Source: Kiritimatiellia bacterium
Lineage (GTDB): Bacteria > Verrucomicrobiota > Kiritimatiellia > RFP12 > UBA1067
NCBI GenBank assembly: GCA_017628165.1
Contig: JAGBZQ010000129.1
Coordinates: forward strand, 1-13,977
Direction of reading: 5' to 3'
Length of the DNA stretch: 13,977 nucleotides
The notes under the pieces are model-generated. The model made no database searches. It saw only the letters and a program-made list of their open reading frames with translations, and was not told the origin of the DNA. The position numbers and the translations under genes are program-made. Shown here in pieces: positions 7,299 through 13,977 of the stretch; the first letter of the stretch is position 1, and the number at the start of each line of letters is the position of its first letter.

Positions 7299-8192
7299 AT
7301 GGGAAGATTTTGGTTGCTGGCAGTGGTCGCCGCAGTGTCGATGGTGGTCTTCGGGGCATCGTCCGGGAGCATTTACCCAAATTCTTTTGAGAAGCCTTCC
7401 ATCGCTTCGCTTAAAGCTCTCAAGGCTACCACGGGAAAGCCTTTTTCCGCTGGGTATGTCTTTGTGGACGGGCGCTATATCGCGCCGCCCTATACGGTAC
7501 AGCGCTATGGTACAGTGATTCGCATTAACAATATTCAGGTCACATCGGAAATTATTCCGTGGAATGAATTTGCCAAGACGCAGTCTGGTGCGGTTGCTTC
7601 CAAGTCGGAGGTTGCCGCCGAGATTCCCGCAGAGTCTGCGCCGGAGCCCGAGCCTGTTGCGGAGCCGGAGGTCGAGGAGGAGGCTTTTGACGATTCCGAT
7701 GCTTCGCTCGATGATCTTTTTGATGATGAGCCTGCCCAGAAGAAAAAGCCCGCAGTCAAAAAGCGGACGCTTCGCCGCGCACCCAAGCCGAAGAAACCGT
7801 CCGTTGTCGTGACATATTCTTTCGACGGCGATTTTAAGCACACGCCTGCTACCGTGAAACTTCTCAAGAAGATAAACGATGAGCGCACTCGCATTGACAT
7901 GGCGCTCCGGAAGGGCGGATATTTCTTTTTCGGTTCAGGCTACCGGACTATCTCTGGGAATTTGTCTACCGCGAAGCATGTCTTCCCGAGCCTGATTTCT
8001 GCGATGAAGGAGAATTCTGATCTTGACTCTTTCAATAATGCACTGCGCCTTTCCGGATTGAGCTATCTGCCGATTGCGCTCATGGAAGATCTTTACAAAA
8101 GCCGCAATATGACGCGCATTATGCTTGAGCGCAGACTCAAGGCCGATAAGGAGGCCAAGGAGTGGGCAAACCTTCTAAACGGGGGGCTTTGA
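7299..8192 (+). CDS. Exported protein of unknown function with acidic and basic blocks
   Basis: Function not recognised. From ATG 7299 the 297-residue protein begins with a signal-peptide-like or anchor segment (MGRFWLLAVVAAVSMVVFGA), so it is probably periplasmic or membrane-tethered. Residues 50-92 form a compact beta-like region (GYVFVDGRYIAPPYTV, RYGTVIRINNIQVT) reading like a small ligand-binding or structural module. Residues 107-146 are low-complexity and strongly acidic (PEPEPVAEPEVEEEAF, then an Asp-rich run). They are followed at once by a strongly basic stretch at 148-167 (KKKPAVKKRTLRRAPKPKK). The remaining 130 residues look folded, with an amphipathic helical end. It stands alone, 164 bases after the VWA gene and 47 bases before the ketosynthase-like gene. 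An alternative start at 7293 would add two residues. The reading frame is convincing from its signal peptide, RBS and codon usage like its neighbours. Confidence 0.85.
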   Translation: MGRFWLLAVVAAVSMVVFGASSGSIYPNSFEKPSIASLKALKATTGKPFSAGYVFVDGRYIAPPYTVQRYGTVIRINNIQVTSEIIPWNEFAKTQSGAVASKSEVAAEIPAESAPEPEPVAEPEVEEEAFDDSDASLDDLFDDEPAQKKKPAVKKRTLRRAPKPKKPSVVVTYSFDGDFKHTPATVKLLKKINDERTRIDMALRKGGYFFFGSGYRTISGNLSTAKHVFPSLISAMKENSDLDSFNNALRLSGLSYLPIALMEDLYKSRNMTRIMLERRLKADKEAKEWANLLNGGL

Positions 8193-8239
8193 TTTTCTGA
8201 AGCATCCTTGGAGAATTTGAATTAAGAGGAGCGCCCAGG

Positions 8240-9643
8240 ATGGATACGGCGATAGCGATAGTCGGCATCGGATGCAGATTCGCTGGATGCGCTTCCCTCA
8301 AGGCGTATTGGAATGCCATCATGGAGCAGCGCTCCATGTTTTCCGTTCCGGGATCGGACGCCGAGATTCCTTTTGGACAGTCTAATCTTTTTGCGCGGCC
8401 TTACCCTGCCCGTCTTGGTCAGCTTGGCGAGCTTTACGCCTGCGTGCCTTCGATGCAGAACTTTCCGCGTCAAGTCAATGCCGGCGAAAACCAGGATCTC
8501 TATTTTGCGACGCAGCTCGCATTTGACGCGCTCACCGACGCATCCATCCGCCTTCATTCGCGCGAGCCGATACGTGGAACTGTGCGCCTTGGATACGCTC
8601 CGCCGTTCAATGCCTCTACAATCAACTGGCTCCAGCATACTTTTTTTCTGGACCAGACCATAGAGATTGTGCGCCGTTTCATGCCCAACGCCCCGGAGGC
8701 ATCGCTTGAAGAGATGAAGGCGAAGCTCAAGGAGTCGCTTCCCGAGCCGAATGCGGCTTCGTTTCTCCTTGGCTCTGGCTACCGATTCGTCTCATGGATA
8801 GCGCGCGAGTGTTCGTTCTCAGGTGCGGCTACGATTCTTGATGCAGGAATGCTTAGCGGCGGAGCGGCGGTAATGTCGGCAGTCGAGGACCTGCGTCTTG
8901 GGCATGCAGATGTGGCGCTTGCCGGCGCAATCACTCCGCCGATTGGCCGCGCATACTTAGAGGGGCTTTCAGGAGAAGTCAATTTTTCGACGCGCTCCGA
9001 GCTGCATCCTTTTGAGCACGATCCAGACGGGACTATCCCCGGAGAGGGCGGCGCGTTCTTTGTTCTTAAGCGCCGCGAGGACGCGCTAAAGGCCCACAAC
9101 AAAATCTACGCGTTAATAAAGTCTGTGCAGATCGGCCACAATCCGGAGGATGATCCTTCGCTCATTCTCTCTAACGCAATCCGCGAAGCTGGCGCGAGCA
9201 TCTCCTCCATCGGCCTCATAGAAGCGGACGGATCTGGCATCAAGGAGATGGAGGCGCGCGAGATCGAGGCCATACAGAGGCTTTGGGGGCCGCATCGCCC
9301 CGGCGGGCCGCTTGTAGGCATTGGTTCCGTGAAGGGCAATATCGGCCACACGCTTCGCGCATCAATGGCGGCTTCGCTTGCCAAGGCGGCGCTCGCGCTG
9401 AGGCATCGAGTTCTTCCGCCGCAGATCGCTCCGAATCATCCGTCTGACGCCATCGCCAATTTGAACTCCAGCGCATATCTCATCACTGAGCCGCGTCCGT
9501 GGATCACAGGAGACAGTTCCAATCCACGCAGGGCTGCAGTGCTTGCATCCAACTTCACTCCATGCAATCCCGTGGGAGTTACAAGCCGCGAGGGCCGCAG
9601 TGCCGCAATAATTTTGGAAGAAGAGCCGGAGGATAGGATATGA
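8240..9643 (+). CDS. Ketosynthase-like pseudoenzyme (PUFA/glycolipid synthase type, active-site Cys lost)
   Basis: A 467-residue protein with the beta-ketoacyl synthase fold, close in pattern to KS domains of PUFA, heterocyst-glycolipid and enediyne synthases: IAIVGIGCRF (5-14), the family insert QHTFFLDQTIEIVRR (132-146), PNAASF, and SVKGNIGH (363-370). The catalytic triad is broken. The site normally reading DTACSSS reads DAGMLSG, with Met204 in place of the nucleophilic Cys. The EAHGTG His is Asp330 (EADGSG). Only the third residue, His370, remains. The C-terminal Gly-rich GFGGTN loop is also altered (SNFTPCNP). It therefore cannot perform ordinary Claisen condensation and may act like a chain-length factor, partner subunit or decarboxylase. 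ATG 8240 follows AGGAG (8227-8231) at eight bases. The gene overlaps the next by four bases (ATGA), implying a complex with it. Fold certain; role inferred. Confidence 0.9.
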   Translation: MDTAIAIVGIGCRFAGCASLKAYWNAIMEQRSMFSVPGSDAEIPFGQSNLFARPYPARLGQLGELYACVPSMQNFPRQVNAGENQDLYFATQLAFDALTDASIRLHSREPIRGTVRLGYAPPFNASTINWLQHTFFLDQTIEIVRRFMPNAPEASLEEMKAKLKESLPEPNAASFLLGSGYRFVSWIARECSFSGAATILDAGMLSGGAAVMSAVEDLRLGHADVALAGAITPPIGRAYLEGLSGEVNFSTRSELHPFEHDPDGTIPGEGGAFFVLKRREDALKAHNKIYALIKSVQIGHNPEDDPSLILSNAIREAGASISSIGLIEADGSGIKEMEAREIEAIQRLWGPHRPGGPLVGIGSVKGNIGHTLRASMAASLAKAALALRHRVLPPQIAPNHPSDAIANLNSSAYLITEPRPWITGDSSNPRRAAVLASNFTPCNPVGVTSREGRSAAIILEEEPEDRI

Positions 9644-12600
9644 CAGAGCTTGTTATCGTTTCCGCGGCTGATGACGCGGCGCTCGCCGAGGAGATTTCGA
9701 GCCTTATTGTTTTTATAGATCGCATTCCCGATGCTTCGCTTATAGACATCGCATACACTTGCAGTTTGAAAAAGGGGGCCTCCGTTCTTGCAATCGTGGC
9801 CTCCTCTGTGCAGGATCTGCGCGAGCGTCTTCAGTCTGCGCGCAGCAGGCTTGAGTCTGGAACGACGATGCGCCTTAAGGATAAGAGCGGCACATATTAC
9901 TTTCGGGAGCATCTTTTGGGCGAGGGTCGCGGGAAACTGGCGTTTGTCTTTCCGGGAGCGCTTTCGTTTTACCCCGATATGTTGCGTGACATCGCCGTCT
10001 TTCTTCCTGAGTGCCGCGCGCCGTTTGATGAGCTTGAAGAAGTGTTTGCGGACGATCCGGATTTCACCCCGTCAAATTTCATCTTTCCTCCTGCGCCGTA
10101 TTACAGGCACGACGCTGACATTTTCAGTTCAGGTGCATACGCGCAGGCGCTTGTGGCCACGTATGCCGCATGCGCCGCGATGTCGCGTCTTCTGAAAGTT
10201 ACGGGGCTTGAGCCTGATGGGGTGGTAGGATGTGCCGGCGGAGATCTGGCGGCGGTTCTGCGCTCTGGTGCGGCGGGCGCTTCCGTTACGCGCGCCGAGC
10301 GTATAAAAGCTCTGCGTGAAATCTATAAGATCGTCAGTGCCTCGGTTGACAGCAAAGGCCTTCCGAAGACCGTGATGGTGACGGCGATGCTTCGCCGCGA
10401 AGACGCGTTGGATCAGGTGTTGGAGGCTTTTCCGAAAGGCGTGATCTATTTAGTCACGGATTTTTCGCCGAAGATGAAAACTTTCGCGATTGATCCTGAT
10501 CATGAGGATGCTGTTCTCAAGGTTTTTGCCGATGCAGGAATAAGGACGCTTAAGCTTGAGCTTGATAAGCCGTTCAACACGCCGCATTGCGCGCCGATAG
10601 TCTCCGGCATCAAGAAGTTTGCCACGAACTGGATCAAGTATAAGCCTGTCACGGAGGTTTATTCGTGCCTTATCGCCGACAAACTCTCCGATAAGCCGCG
10701 CAACGCCCGTAGCGATATGGCCGAGCGTTGGGCGAAGCCTGTTCGGTTTGCGGAGACTGTGCGCAAGATGCATGATGACGGCTACCGTGTGTTCGTGGAG
10801 GTCGGGCCGCGCGGGCTTATGACGAGTGCGGTGGAAGAGACGCTTGCAGGCCGTAAGTTTGCGGCCGTTGCGCTCAACTCAATCCACAGGCGCGGCATTC
10901 TTCAGGCGCAGCACGCGCTCGCGCAGCTCGCCGCGCTTGGAGCTCCTGTGGATATCTCTGCGATCTTTGCACGGCGCAACGCCAAGAAGCTCGATTTTGA
11001 CGCTACGCTTTCGATGGAATTCAGAACCGTCATAGAGCGCAAGCTTTCACGCTCGTTTCCGAAGCTCACGCTTCTCGGCGAGAATGCAGTTCCCACGGTT
11101 GCGTATATGCAGGAGCCGAAGGGGCGCGGCGCACGGGCGGCAGAACGGGCAGCAGCCAAGGCTGCCCGTGAAAGTTCGCTTCTCCAGTTTGAGGCCGGCA
11201 CGAGCGATCCGCTCATTTCCGATGCTCCGCCCACTGAGTTTGTGCCCGGCGTTTCGTATGAGTTTACGAAAGTCTTTCGGATTTCGGACGCTCCGTTCTT
11301 TGCCGATTTTGCTTATGGCGTAAGCCAGCTTTCCTATTCCGATCCGAATTTGCGCGGGTTGATTCTTCTGCCGATTCCCGTTGCTGCGGAGATCATGGCG
11401 GAGACGGCGCAGCGAGTCGTGCCGAACAGGCGTCTTATCAGGATTGAAGATTTCGTCTGCCGCCGCCGCGTTGCGTTTGTGAAGGGGCAGTTGAAGCTTA
11501 CCGTCAACGCGGAGAGGATGTCTCCCGCCGATCCCGCCACCGCTGCCGTCAAGGTGCAGATTCGCGCTGACGATCCAGACGCTCAGTTCACCTGGCCGGT
11601 CATGGAGGCTAATTTTATTTTAGCTCCCGAGCCGTTGCCGCTTGTGCCGTCGGCGGTAGAGCCGCTTGCTCATCCTCGCTCCGTGCATTGGTCGGGGCGC
11701 GATATTTATCCGTCCAAGCTCGGGTTCGGCAAGCGCTTGCGAGGCATTGCGTTCGTCGAGAGTTGGGCTGAGAGTGGAATTAATTACGAAGTTGAGGCGC
11801 CTTCGGCGGCAGGAAACGTTACATTCACTCCGATGCCGGCATGGACGGTGAATCCGCTTCTTATGCAAATCGTGACGAGCGGCTTTATGCTGTGGCGTTG
11901 CCGCGAGAGATTTTCAGGTGCGTTTTCGTTCCCGTTTAGATTCAGGCGTCTTGAGCTTCGCGGAGTGCAGCCCAAGGAGGGCGCGCGCCTTAATTGTTAT
12001 CTGCGTCTTACCGGTGTGACGCCACGCTCGCATCTTTGCGACATCACGGTCACTGGCGGCGACGGCAATGTCGTCATGGAGATTGATGGCTGGGAGGAAA
12101 TTACAGAGCGCGTTCCCAAGGATTTCTGCGATATGGTTCTTCAGCCAGCCACATCGTTTATGTCGGAGTGCATGAAGAACGAGTTTTTTGGAGACCCCGG
12201 GACGGACGTCGCTTCTGCCGTGATTACGGATGTGCCATATCCTATGTTTGAGCGTAACGAGGAATTGTGGCTTAAGATTCTCAGCAATGTGGTTCTCAAC
12301 GCTTCGGAGCGTCGCGAGTTTGCGGAGATGAAGGGGTCTGTTGCCCGCCGGACGGAGTGGCTGTTCGGGCGCATAGCGGTCAAGGAGTCTGTGCGCAGGT
12401 ATCTTAAGGATTTTCATCAGGCCCGCTGGAGCTACGCGGATGTTCAAATCTGGCCGAACGAAAACGGCAAGCCGCAGGCGATTGGCGCCTGGGGTGATAA
12501 TCTCACCTCCAAGCTCGATGTGGCAATTGCGCATACATCGCAGTTTGTTATTGCTCTTACCGCCGCCAACGCCCGCGTGGGCGTAGATGTTGAGTCGGCG

Positions 12601-12942
12601 AATAGAAATCTATCCGAGGAGTTTACGTTTGGCGTCTTTTCTCCCGATGAGCTGGAGCTTGCGGCAAAGGCGGCGAATCCATCGCAGGCGATTATCCGCT
12701 TTTGGTGCGCCAAGGAGGCTGTTTCCAAGGCGCTTGGCACAGGCATCCGCTATTCTCCTAAGGAGATGGTCATAACGGCTTATCTGCCGGAGTCTGGAGA
12801 TATTACGATGCGCCTTACCGGTGCATGGGTGGATGTTTTCAAGGATTTTATCGGCCGTGATATCGCCGTTTCTTCGCGAGTCATGCGCGATCATGCGCTT
12901 GCTTTCTGTTTTATTCCTGCATCGTTGTTCAATGAAGATTGA
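9640..12942 (+). CDS. Multidomain protein: degenerate acyltransferase, degenerate dehydratase, intact phosphopantetheinyl transferase
   Basis: An 1100-residue cytoplasmic protein. Residues 95-435 match a malonyl/acyl-transferase domain (LAFVFPG start, RWAKPVRFAETV and VFVEVGPRGLMTS end). However, the GHSxGE nucleophile motif reads GCAGGD (Ala199 for Ser), and the catalytic His in the FHTP-type block is Asn313. Residues 535-835 resemble a polyketide dehydratase double hotdog (ILLPIPVAAEIMAE as in LPGxxxxExMAE). The DH dyad His is Phe557, and no Asp is found at the second site (around 738-743). Residues about 868-1095 form an Sfp-type phosphopantetheinyl transferase: RRTEWLFGRIAVKES, AIAHTSQF, Mg-binding GVDVE (Asp983, Glu985) and WCAKEAVSK (Lys1025, Glu1026, Lys1030), all intact. 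Linker 495-515 is Ala/Arg-rich. No acyl carrier motif is seen. It is coupled to the KS-like gene (RBS GGAGG 9628-9632) and overlaps the radical SAM gene by 11 bases. The likely role is scaffold and activator of a partner synthase. Confidence 0.88.
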   Translation: MTELVIVSAADDAALAEEISSLIVFIDRIPDASLIDIAYTCSLKKGASVLAIVASSVQDLRERLQSARSRLESGTTMRLKDKSGTYYFREHLLGEGRGKLAFVFPGALSFYPDMLRDIAVFLPECRAPFDELEEVFADDPDFTPSNFIFPPAPYYRHDADIFSSGAYAQALVATYAACAAMSRLLKVTGLEPDGVVGCAGGDLAAVLRSGAAGASVTRAERIKALREIYKIVSASVDSKGLPKTVMVTAMLRREDALDQVLEAFPKGVIYLVTDFSPKMKTFAIDPDHEDAVLKVFADAGIRTLKLELDKPFNTPHCAPIVSGIKKFATNWIKYKPVTEVYSCLIADKLSDKPRNARSDMAERWAKPVRFAETVRKMHDDGYRVFVEVGPRGLMTSAVEETLAGRKFAAVALNSIHRRGILQAQHALAQLAALGAPVDISAIFARRNAKKLDFDATLSMEFRTVIERKLSRSFPKLTLLGENAVPTVAYMQEPKGRGARAAERAAAKAARESSLLQFEAGTSDPLISDAPPTEFVPGVSYEFTKVFRISDAPFFADFAYGVSQLSYSDPNLRGLILLPIPVAAEIMAETAQRVVPNRRLIRIEDFVCRRRVAFVKGQLKLTVNAERMSPADPATAAVKVQIRADDPDAQFTWPVMEANFILAPEPLPLVPSAVEPLAHPRSVHWSGRDIYPSKLGFGKRLRGIAFVESWAESGINYEVEAPSAAGNVTFTPMPAWTVNPLLMQIVTSGFMLWRCRERFSGAFSFPFRFRRLELRGVQPKEGARLNCYLRLTGVTPRSHLCDITVTGGDGNVVMEIDGWEEITERVPKDFCDMVLQPATSFMSECMKNEFFGDPGTDVASAVITDVPYPMFERNEELWLKILSNVVLNASERREFAEMKGSVARRTEWLFGRIAVKESVRRYLKDFHQARWSYADVQIWPNENGKPQAIGAWGDNLTSKLDVAIAHTSQFVIALTAANARVGVDVESANRNLSEEFTFGVFSPDELELAAKAANPSQAIIRFWCAKEAVSKALGTGIRYSPKEMVITAYLPESGDITMRLTGAWVDVFKDFIGRDIAVSSRVMRDHALAFCFIPASLFNED

Positions 12943-13837
12943 TTTCCCAGAATACGCTTGTGAATATTCAAAAAATCTTGCGGCGAAATCTGAACGTTTC
13001 GCTTTGCAGGTCTATGACGCACCCAACCTCTTAGAGGAGCCTGACGATGGGTTTGGAGCGGATCCGTTCGGAGAGTTGACGCATTCGTCAAAATGTTATG
13101 GCCTAAAGCAGCGCTTCCCAGATAGGGTTCTTGTGATGACGGCGGACAAGTGCTTTATGAACTGTCGCCATTGCACGCGGCGGGGACTTCTCGGCAAGGC
13201 TGAAGTGGTAAAGACGCAAGAAGAGCTGTCGGCCGCGGTTGATTATGTGAAAGTCCATCCGAAGGTAAGGGACGTTCTTCTTTCGGGCGGTGATATTCTG
13301 ACTCTCGGTGACGATGAAGTCTTGCGATTTGTTGATGCTTTTGCGGCGCTCGAGCAGATAGAGGTGGTTCGCGTCTGTACGCGCGCAGTCTGCACGAATC
13401 CATCGCGCATCACCTCCCATCTTGCCGAGCGTCTTGCCTTATCCGGCAAGGTCTGGGTGAATACGCAGTTCAATTGCGCGGACGAAGTGACCGCCGAAGC
13501 GCGCAGAGCCGCTCGGATTCTCGTGGAGCATGGGATTCCGGTTTCATGTCAGAGCGTTCTTCTAAAAGGCGTGAACGATTCGCCCGAAGCGATGATTGCC
13601 CTATGCAGGGCGCTCTCCGCCGCCCGCATAAGGCCGTACTATGTGTTTATGTGTGATCCTGTCTCTGGAATCGGGCATTTTCGCGTGCCGATTGAGAAGG
13701 CTCTTGAAATTGAGAAAAAATGTGCTGAAGCTCTTGGCGGGCTTTCGCTTCCGCGCTTTGTGGCGGATATACCCGGATCCAAGCGAAAAATTCCTATATC
13801 AGAATTGGAAAAGGGCAGTGCAGATAAGAGGGCTTGA
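12932..13837 (+). CDS. KamA-family radical SAM protein (short lysine 2,3-aminomutase-like)
   Basis: A 301-residue radical SAM/PLP enzyme of the lysine 2,3-aminomutase family, which moves an amino group from C2 to C3 of an amino acid. The [4Fe-4S] motif is CFMNCRHC (Cys74, Cys78, Cys81), in the usual VMTADKCFMNCRHCTRRG setting. SGGDILTLGD, CQSVLLKGVND and YYVFMCDPVSGIGHFRVP follow. PLP Lys286 sits in PGSKRKIP, seven residues after Asp279 as in lysine aminomutase. Asp242 and Asp279 match the two lysine-binding carboxylates, so lysine or a similar substrate is plausible; glutamate aminomutase would differ there. Aminomutases have about 400 or more residues. Here the N-terminus is shorter, and the protein ends 15 residues after Lys286, so the usual C-terminal oligomerisation tail is missing. 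The EF-P lysine enzyme EpmB is also short but typically lacks the second Asp. ATG 12932 has no clear RBS and lies inside the previous gene, so coupling is likely. Confidence 0.88.
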   Translation: MKIDFPEYACEYSKNLAAKSERFALQVYDAPNLLEEPDDGFGADPFGELTHSSKCYGLKQRFPDRVLVMTADKCFMNCRHCTRRGLLGKAEVVKTQEELSAAVDYVKVHPKVRDVLLSGGDILTLGDDEVLRFVDAFAALEQIEVVRVCTRAVCTNPSRITSHLAERLALSGKVWVNTQFNCADEVTAEARRAARILVEHGIPVSCQSVLLKGVNDSPEAMIALCRALSAARIRPYYVFMCDPVSGIGHFRVPIEKALEIEKKCAEALGGLSLPRFVADIPGSKRKIPISELEKGSADKRA

Positions 13838-13886
13838 AAAAAGTTTAAAATTCCCTATTGCAATGTGAAAACGGATTTGATAAACT
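13836..13886 (+). promoter_or_regulatory. Strong rRNA-type promoter with AT-rich upstream element
   Basis: TTGCAA (13858-13863) and TAAACT (13881-13886) are spaced by exactly 17 bases, each matching four of six consensus bases. An A/T-rich stretch (about 13836-13852) sits directly before the -35, as an UP element does. The bases after the -10 (ATGCACCC) are C-rich, like the discriminator of growth-rate-controlled promoters, and would place the start near 13893. No terminator is visible between the aminomutase stop at 13837 and this promoter. Read by eye. Confidence 0.5.
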
Positions 13887-13898
13887 ATGCACCCGTTG

Positions 13899-13910
13899 AC
13901 CCGAAAGGGC
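13899..13910 (+). other. Short GAAA-tetraloop hairpin in the leader
   Basis: CCC-GAAA-GGG (13900-13909) forms a small GNRA-type stem-loop just after the inferred transcription start. It is too short, and has no T-run, to be a terminator. It may be part of a structured rRNA leader. Confidence 0.3.
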
Positions 13911-13915
13911 GGCAT

Positions 13916-13928
13916 TGATCTTTGAAAA
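13916..13928 (+). promoter_or_regulatory. boxA-like antitermination site of a probable rRNA leader
   Basis: TGATCTTTGAAAA resembles the boxA/NusB-S10 recognition element (consensus near TGCTCTTTA) found before 16S genes in many bacteria, often as a CTTTGAAAAC string. With the promoter just upstream, it suggests an rRNA operon starting beyond 13977. The conserved 5' end of 16S rRNA (AGAGTTTGAT) is not in the window, so the rRNA itself cannot be confirmed. No gene is seen in 13929-13977. Confidence 0.5.
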
Positions 13929-13977
13929 CCGAAAGTTGGAAATTTAAGAGAATTGCAACGTATATCGAGATATAAGC

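Noticed and set aside
8240..9643. KS-like gene as a decaying pseudogene
   Set aside because: The frame is open over 467 codons with a good RBS, tight coupling to the next gene and other KS signatures kept, which argues for a maintained protein.
12821..12931. Upstream extension of the aminomutase frame
   Set aside because: These codons lie inside the phosphopantetheinyl transferase domain, and the family-like sequence begins at ATG 12932.
9640..12942. Possible hidden acyl carrier domain in the multidomain protein
   Set aside because: I scanned the linkers (435-535 and 835-870) for a GxDS-type phosphopantetheine site and found none.

Overview
The window reads as a compact, all-plus-strand stretch of a Gram-negative bacterial chromosome. 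A PVC-group organism (Kiritimatiellota, Lentisphaerota or Verrucomicrobiota) is my best guess. It rests on the ExbB/ExbD/TPR/VWA cluster, a stand-alone AICAR formyltransferase and PUFA-synthase-like lipid genes, and is inference only. Leucine is heavily encoded as CTT in all genes, so the region looks compositionally uniform, with no insertion sequence, integrase, CRISPR array or tRNA visible.

Layout. (1) 2-1333: the 3' part of a DEAD-box RNA helicase whose start lies outside the window. (2) 1356-2654: the AICAR formyltransferase half of PurH without the IMP cyclohydrolase half. (3) 2681-7134: a tightly overlapping four-gene unit of ExbB-like proton channel, ExbD-like protein, a long TPR protein, and a protein that joins a TonB-like N-terminal anchor (with the Ser-x3-His motif) to a C-terminal VWA domain. 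(4) 7299-8192: an exported protein of unknown function with sharply separated acidic and basic segments, behind its own likely extended -10 promoter. (5) 8240-13837: three overlapping genes. The first is a ketosynthase-like protein that has lost its catalytic Cys and one catalytic His. The second is an 1100-residue protein with a dead acyltransferase-like domain, a dead dehydratase-like double hotdog and an apparently intact phosphopantetheinyl transferase. The third is a short lysine 2,3-aminomutase-like radical SAM enzyme. (6) 13838-13977: what looks like a strong promoter with AT-rich UP region and a boxA-like leader, probably for an rRNA operon that begins just past the window.

How they may work together. 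ExbB/ExbD would convert proton flow into motion of the TonB-like anchor, here apparently delivered to a periplasmic metal-dependent adhesion (VWA) domain rather than to TonB-dependent receptors, with the TPR protein as periplasmic partner. The ketosynthase/acyltransferase/dehydratase-like pair resembles the chain-length-factor and accessory parts of PUFA, heterocyst-glycolipid or enediyne synthases. With no working condensing enzyme and no acyl carrier protein of its own, it would need a partner synthase elsewhere, whose carrier domains the fused transferase could activate. The coupled aminomutase may supply a beta-amino acid to that pathway. These two clusters are the best candidates for an undescribed system.
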